DNA of 20,240 nt, taken from an uncultured Collinsella sp. Lineage in GTDB: Bacteria; Actinomycetota; Coriobacteriia; Coriobacteriales; Coriobacteriaceae. Positions within the stretch are counted from its first letter, which is position 1. Every line of letters starts with the position of its first letter. The notes under the pieces were generated by a model, which saw nothing but the letters and a program-made list of their open reading frames with translations, searched no databases and was not told where the DNA came from. Below are positions 16,534 through 20,240 of this stretch, piece by piece. The stretch spans positions 1 to 20,240 of the forward strand of contig USPH01000004.1 in the NCBI GenBank assembly GCA_900556515.1. Direction: 5' to 3'. The position numbers were made by a program, and so were the translations under genes.

Positions 16534-17736
16534 TCACCAAACAGCGATTCCATCCTTTCCCAGGAGCTCTCGCGCCGCACTGCCCTCAAGGCCCTGTTCG
16601 GCGCCGCTTCTGCGGCAGTTCTTTTTGGCCTGCCCGCTCGCGCCCATGCGGCGGAGGCTTCCAAAGAAACCACCGATAAACTGAATGCCGCCCAGGCCCA
16701 GCTCGACGAGGTTCAGGCCCAGCTCGACAGCATCGCAAATGAGTATGCGGCGCTGGCCAACAAGAATGCCCAGACCCTCAACGACATCGAGAATGTCCAG
16801 GGCAAGATTGACGACACGCAGGCCCAGATCGATGAAAAGAAGGCCGAGCTCAAGAAGAAGCGCAACGACCTTTCCGATCGCGTGGCCGCCAGCTACAAGT
16901 CCGGCGGCACGAACATTCTGTCGCTGCTGCTGGCCTCTGGCTCGTTTGAGGAACTCGTCGCCAATGCGCACTATGTTGAGAAGATCAACAAGAGCGACCG
17001 CGACGCCATCGAGGACATTCAGACTATCCAGGAAGAGCTCGATGCGCAAAAGACCGAGCTCGAGTCGCAGAAGGCCGACTTAGAGAAGCTCAAGGACCAG
17101 CAGACTGCTCAGATGCAGGATATGCAGGCCAAGCAGCAAGAAGTCCAGACTGTGCTGAACGGTCTTTCCGACGACGTCAAGGAGCTCATGGCTCAGCGCG
17201 ATTCCGAGATCCTCGCTGCCGCCCAGGCCGAGGAGGCTGCTAGGAAGGCTGCCGCTGCCGCGGCTGCCGCGAACAAGAACAATTCCTACTCGGGTGGTTC
17301 AAGCTCGGGTGGCGGATCGTATGCGCCCGGAACCCCGCAACAGAATGCCGGCTCGGGCAAACAGCAGGCCGTCGTCAACGCGTGCTACTCCACGCCTTCG
17401 CCGGGTCAGAACTGGTGCGCGGCGTGGGTTACCAATGTCTTCCGTAACGCCGGCGTGGGCTATTTTGGCGGCAACGCGTGTGACATGTTCAACGCATGGT
17501 GCTATAGCTCCGACCGCTCGGCGCTGCAGGTGGGCATGATCGTGGCCGATTCCTCGCACAGCGGCACGGGTGCTCCGGGCCTTATCTACGGTCATGTGGG
17601 TATCTACGTTGGCGGCGGCATCGTTATGAGCAACGAGGGCGCCATTACGTCTAAGTCGCTTGATTCGTTTATTAGCTTCTATGGCACTGGCTCTGGCGTG
17701 CGTTGGGGCTGGCTCGGCGGTATTGCGCTGTCGTAA
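16531..17736 (+). CDS. Tat-exported coiled-coil cysteine peptidase (PcsB/CHAP-like cell-wall hydrolase)
   Basis: This 401-residue protein opens with a twin-arginine signal (SRRTALKALFGAASAAVLFGLPARAHAA, residues 14-41; AHA cleavage likely near 40). Residues 43-245 are almost all coiled coil, with Ala/Gln/Lys/Glu heptads and the SYKSGGTNILSLLLASGSFEELV segment typical of PcsB-type proteins. Residues 250-275 are a flexible Ser/Gly linker. The last 125 residues are a CHAP/NlpC-P60-like domain with Cys296 in NWCAAWV and His355 in GHVGIYVGGG, the likely catalytic pair. In the family such proteins cut peptidoglycan cross-peptides at division, often held inactive by the coiled coil until activated by FtsEX. 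CGGAG lies 6 nt before ATG 16531. The gene is monocistronic, divergent from galE. Confidence 0.88.
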   Translation: MSPNSDSILSQELSRRTALKALFGAASAAVLFGLPARAHAAEASKETTDKLNAAQAQLDEVQAQLDSIANEYAALANKNAQTLNDIENVQGKIDDTQAQIDEKKAELKKKRNDLSDRVAASYKSGGTNILSLLLASGSFEELVANAHYVEKINKSDRDAIEDIQTIQEELDAQKTELESQKADLEKLKDQQTAQMQDMQAKQQEVQTVLNGLSDDVKELMAQRDSEILAAAQAEEAARKAAAAAAAANKNNSYSGGSSSGGGSYAPGTPQQNAGSGKQQAVVNACYSTPSPGQNWCAAWVTNVFRNAGVGYFGGNACDMFNAWCYSSDRSALQVGMIVADSSHSGTGAPGLIYGHVGIYVGGGIVMSNEGAITSKSLDSFISFYGTGSGVRWGWLGGIALS

Positions 17737-17744
17737 AGCCGACG

Positions 17745-17880
17745 GGGCCGCGTGCCCGCCCGCATTATATTTGATTGCCTGCTCGGGCAGTCCTGCGCAA
17801 GACGAAGGCCACATTAAGTGGCCTTCTTTGCGTGCGGAACTCGCGATCAATCAAATATAATGCGGGCGGGCACGCGGCCC
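17745..17880. repeat. Perfect 33-bp inverted repeat flanking a terminator
   Basis: Arm 17745-17777 (starting GGGCCGCGTGCCCGCC, ending ATATTTGATTG) is an exact reverse complement of 17848-17880. The 70-bp interior contains the short terminator hairpin at 17804-17826. Each arm is half very GC-rich and half AT-rich. No ORF is inside. Perfect pairing over 33 bp is far more than a terminator needs. It could be a miniature mobile element, an invertible segment, or one long RNA hairpin at the end of the upstream transcript. Confidence 0.85.
17804..17829 (+). terminator. Terminator within the inverted repeat
   Basis: GAAGGCCAC (17804-17812) pairs perfectly with GTGGCCTTC (17818-17826), followed by TTTG. 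It lies 67 nt after the hydrolase stop codon and probably ends that transcript. The T-run is short. Confidence 0.65.
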
Positions 17881-17932
17881 TCTCGGGTTCGGGGCGCGAC
17901 ACACCGGACTGGGTTATCTGAATGAATATGGT

Positions 17933-17959
17933 GAAGGCCCCTTTCGGGGCCTTCTTTTT
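17933..17959 (+). terminator. Second plus-strand terminator, touching the murB stop codon
   Basis: GAAGGCCCC (17933-17941) pairs with GGGGCCTTC (17946-17954) around TTTC, followed by TTTTTA. It points toward murB, and its T-run overlaps the murB TAA (17958-17960). It would stop transcripts from the hydrolase side from running antisense into murB. Confidence 0.85.
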
Positions 17960-18920
17960 ATAAAAATTCGCCTACTCGGTGGACTTCGGGTTCTAGGTCT
18001 ACGTCGAACTGCTCTTTGACTTTGGCTTGGATGTCGCGGATGAGTTCGTCGACGTCGGCGGCGGTGGCGTGGTCGGCGTTGACGATGAAGCCGCAGTGCT
18101 TCTCGCTCACCTGCGCGCCGCCAACGGCGTGTCCTCGCAGGCCGGCATCCATGATGAGTTTGCCGGCAAAGTAACCCTCGGGGCGCTTGAAAGTGGAGCC
18201 GGCACTCGGCATGTCGAGCGGCTGCTTGTCCTCGCGGCGCTGGCGGTAGTCGTCCATGTCGGCCTTGATCATCGCGGCGTTGCCCGGAGCGAGATTGAAG
18301 GTGGCCGAAAGCACGATGAAGCCGTCGTCGGCAATGCGGCTCTTGCGATAGCCCAGGTTGAGCTCATCGACATCGAACTCAATGATATTGCCGCTGCCGC
18401 GGGTGCCGTCGTCGAGCTGGCGAGCGGGTTTGTAGACGCGCACGGACTCCAGCACATCGGCCATGCAGGCACCGTAGGCACCGGCGTTCATGTAGCAGGC
18501 GCCGCCGACCGATCCGGGGATGCCCGAGATGGGCTCCATGCCGGTGAGGCCGGCCTCGGCTGCCGCCGCGGCGACATCGGAAAGCAGCGCGCCGGCTGCC
18601 GCCGTGACGTGCGTGCCGTCGACGGTGATGTTGGAGAGACCTTCGCCCAGCGCCACGACAACGCCGCGGATACCCTTGTCGCCGACGAGCAGGTCGGAGC
18701 CGTTGCCCACGATGGTGAGCGGCAGGTCGCAGCGATAACAGGTGTCGAGCGTGGCGACGAGGCCCTGCTCGGTATCGGGCGTGACAAAGACGTCGGCCGG
18801 GCCGCCGATCTTAAACGTGGTGTGCTCGCGCATGGGCTCGCTCATCAGCACGTTGTCCTCGCCGGCAACGCCAGCAAGCGCGCACAGCAGGTCCTCGTTA
18901 AAAAAGTCGTTCTCGTGCAT
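17958..18920 (-). CDS. murB: UDP-N-acetylenolpyruvoylglucosamine reductase
   Basis: This 320-residue FAD enzyme reduces UDP-GlcNAc-enolpyruvate with NADPH to UDP-MurNAc in peptidoglycan precursor synthesis. FAD-binding motifs HTTFKIGGPADVFV and VGNGSDLLVGDKGIRGVVV are present, with GIPGSVGGACYMNAGAYG. The proton-donor serine is in SAGSTFKRPEGYFAGKLI, and the C-terminal Glu in LEPEVHRVG. The layout with YRKSRI is usual for MurB, although I did not assign the type I/II class with certainty. I start at ATG 18920 because AAGGCGG lies about 8 nt upstream; an in-frame ATG at 18965 would add MQSIDDNNHQKADIR, which is not like the family. The LacI-type gene is divergent. Confidence 0.95.
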   Translation of the reverse strand: MHENDFFNEDLLCALAGVAGEDNVLMSEPMREHTTFKIGGPADVFVTPDTEQGLVATLDTCYRCDLPLTIVGNGSDLLVGDKGIRGVVVALGEGLSNITVDGTHVTAAAGALLSDVAAAAAEAGLTGMEPISGIPGSVGGACYMNAGAYGACMADVLESVRVYKPARQLDDGTRGSGNIIEFDVDELNLGYRKSRIADDGFIVLSATFNLAPGNAAMIKADMDDYRQRREDKQPLDMPSAGSTFKRPEGYFAGKLIMDAGLRGHAVGGAQVSEKHCGFIVNADHATAADVDELIRDIQAKVKEQFDVDLEPEVHRVGEFL

Positions 18921-19103
18921 ACGAATATCCGCCTTTTGGTGGTTGTTGTCATCAATCGATTGCAATATACCCCACCCGGACGGATTTGGTGCGCTGGCGG
19001 CGATAAAACAGCCGTCTACCGGATTGGTAAAGTGTTTATCACCGAGGTAGAGGGGTAGTCGCTATACTTTCAAGAGATTGCGCGTAAACCCGGAAGGAGC
19101 GAG

Positions 19104-20132
19104 ATGGCCAACAAAGTCACCCTCAAGCAGATCGCCCAGGAGGTGGGGCTTTCCCCCTCGTCGGTCTCGCTTGTGCTCAATAATCGGCCCTGTCGCATCT
19201 CGGAAGAAAACCGCAAACTCATCAAGGAGGTCGCGGCGCGCAACCACTATGTTCCTAACCAGATTGCGCGTAGTTTGGTCATGCGCGAGTCGCGCACGCT
19301 GGGCCTTATCGTCCCTAACATCGAGAGCCGCTTTTTTGCCTCGCTCGCCGGTAGCCTGGAAAAGCGCTGCCGCGAGGATGGCTATGCGCTCTTCATTACC
19401 AGCTCGGGTGGAAGCGCCGATGACGATCTGGAGCTGCTGCGCCAGCTGGTGACGCGCGGCGTTGATGGCGTCTTCCTGGTCGTGGGCGACGAGTTCTCCG
19501 ACGACCGTGCCCTGCGCGAAGAAGTCAGCCACCTGCCCATCCCGGCCGTGATGGTCGACCGTGCCATTGAGGGGCTCGAGTGCGACAAGGTGATGTTCGA
19601 CCACGAGATGGGCGGCTACATGGCCACCCGCTATCTGATCGAGCAAGGCCACCGCCGTATTGCCTGTCTGGTTAACGCACGCCGCTCCAATACGGGTCGC
19701 AAACGACTTGCCGGCTATGAGCGCGCGCTGCGTGAGGTTGGCCTGCCGATCGACGCACGTTTGGAGTTTGAGAGCGAGTACTACATCCCGAGTGCCTACG
19801 AGGCCTCGGAGGCGGTGCTCGCAACTGATGCTACCGCTGTGTTCGCAAGCTCGGATAACATCGCCCTCGGTCTGCTCAAGCGCTTGCACGAGATGGGGAA
19901 GAGCATCCCGGGCGACATCTCGGTGGTGAGTTACGACAACTCGGCCGCCGACGTTCTCTTTGAGCCGGCGCTGACCGCGATTGAGCAGGATCCAGGTATC
20001 CTCGCGGAGCATGCTTTTGGCTGCATGTCCAAGCGTCTTGCCGGTAGGGGCGGTAGACGTGCCGAAGAAGTCGTTCTGGAGCCGGCGCTTATCGTGAAGG
20101 GCAGCGTGCTCGATCTTACCGAATGTAGCTAA
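19104..20132 (+). CDS. LacI-family transcriptional regulator
   Basis: This 342-residue regulator has an N-terminal helix-turn-helix (VTLKQIAQEVGLSPSSVSLVLNNR, residues 4-27) with hinge helix NQIARSLVMRESRTLGLIVP (53-72 region). A periplasmic-binding-protein-like effector domain follows: ESRFFASLAGSLEKRCREDGY, GVDGVFLVV, PAVMVDRAI, RRIACLVNARRSNTGRKRLAGY, AVFASSDNIALGLLKRLHEMGKSIPGDISVVSYDN. Length and domain order are standard. AAGGAG lies 6 nt before ATG 19104. Effector and targets are unknown. It sits alone, divergent from murB, and the genes it controls may lie past 20240. A CcpA-like global role cannot be excluded. Confidence 0.93.
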   Translation: MANKVTLKQIAQEVGLSPSSVSLVLNNRPCRISEENRKLIKEVAARNHYVPNQIARSLVMRESRTLGLIVPNIESRFFASLAGSLEKRCREDGYALFITSSGGSADDDLELLRQLVTRGVDGVFLVVGDEFSDDRALREEVSHLPIPAVMVDRAIEGLECDKVMFDHEMGGYMATRYLIEQGHRRIACLVNARRSNTGRKRLAGYERALREVGLPIDARLEFESEYYIPSAYEASEAVLATDATAVFASSDNIALGLLKRLHEMGKSIPGDISVVSYDNSAADVLFEPALTAIEQDPGILAEHAFGCMSKRLAGRGGRRAEEVVLEPALIVKGSVLDLTECS

Positions 20133-20205
20133 GCGTACTTGTTTGTTTGCATAGATTGCATGCGGAGTGTCCGCTATTTACCGGCGGGGCCGGGGTGCCT
20201 GCCTT

Positions 20206-20240
20206 GTTTTGAGAAGTTCGCGGAGCCCACTTCTCAAAAC
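20206..20240. repeat. 12-bp perfect inverted repeat at the window end
   Basis: GTTTTGAGAAGT (20206-20217) pairs exactly with ACTTCTCAAAAC (20229-20240) around an 11-nt loop, 73 nt after the LacI-type gene. The window stops at the last paired base, so a T-run cannot be seen. It may be a terminator, or the edge of a larger repeat. Confidence 0.6.

Noticed and set aside
19104..20132. LacI-type gene as the MalR of the maltose locus
   Set aside because: It is 4 kb away past unrelated genes, and the shared operators have a TTTAAA centre rather than the central CG usual for LacI-family sites; the GntR-type protein is a better candidate.

Overview
The window looks like chromosome of a high-G+C member of the Coriobacteriia, most likely Collinsella or a close relative. 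I infer this from base composition, codon use and gene style (Tat-type lipoprotein signals, an N-terminally extended MalK-type ATPase). It was not tested by a search. About 85-90% is coding. There are 14 protein genes, one tRNA gene and several structured intergenic regions.

Layout. 1-332: a small repeat-like element whose ends resemble a tRNA T-arm, then tRNA-Gln(TTG) on the minus strand with its terminator. 369-2477 (minus): a peptidoglycan-binding-domain protein and a polyprenyl diphosphate synthase. 2552-5002 (minus): an 816-residue single-ORF fusion of a PTS alpha-glucoside-type EIIC-EIIB permease with a complete Cof-type HAD phosphatase. 5232-5951 (plus): a divergent GntR/UTRA (TreR-like) regulator. 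6258-10623 (plus): a four-gene sugar ABC importer operon (binding lipoprotein, two permeases, ATPase). 10763-10979: three tandem palindromic repeats in the convergent gap. 11081-14982 (minus): malQ (4-alpha-glucanotransferase) followed by glycogen/maltodextrin phosphorylase. 15203-16264 (minus): galE. 16531-17736 (plus): a Tat-exported coiled-coil PcsB-like cell-wall hydrolase. 17745-17880: a perfect 33-bp inverted repeat around a terminator. 17958-18920 (minus): murB. 19104-20132 (plus): a LacI-family regulator.

How it fits together. The core (2552-14982) reads as an alpha-glucan/maltose utilisation locus with two uptake routes. The ABC importer would bring in unmodified maltodextrin-like sugar. 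The PTS protein would bring in a phosphorylated alpha-glucoside, and its fused phosphatase may remove that phosphate at once, giving free sugar for MalQ and phosphorylase. No alpha-glucosidase or phospho-alpha-glucosidase is encoded here. A shared near-palindrome, consensus TTGTTTAAACAA, occurs upstream of the PTS fusion, the gntR gene, the ABC operon (twice) and malQ. This suggests one regulon controlled by the GntR-type protein. The fusion and this operator set are the most interesting observations; both are hypotheses from sequence reading only.
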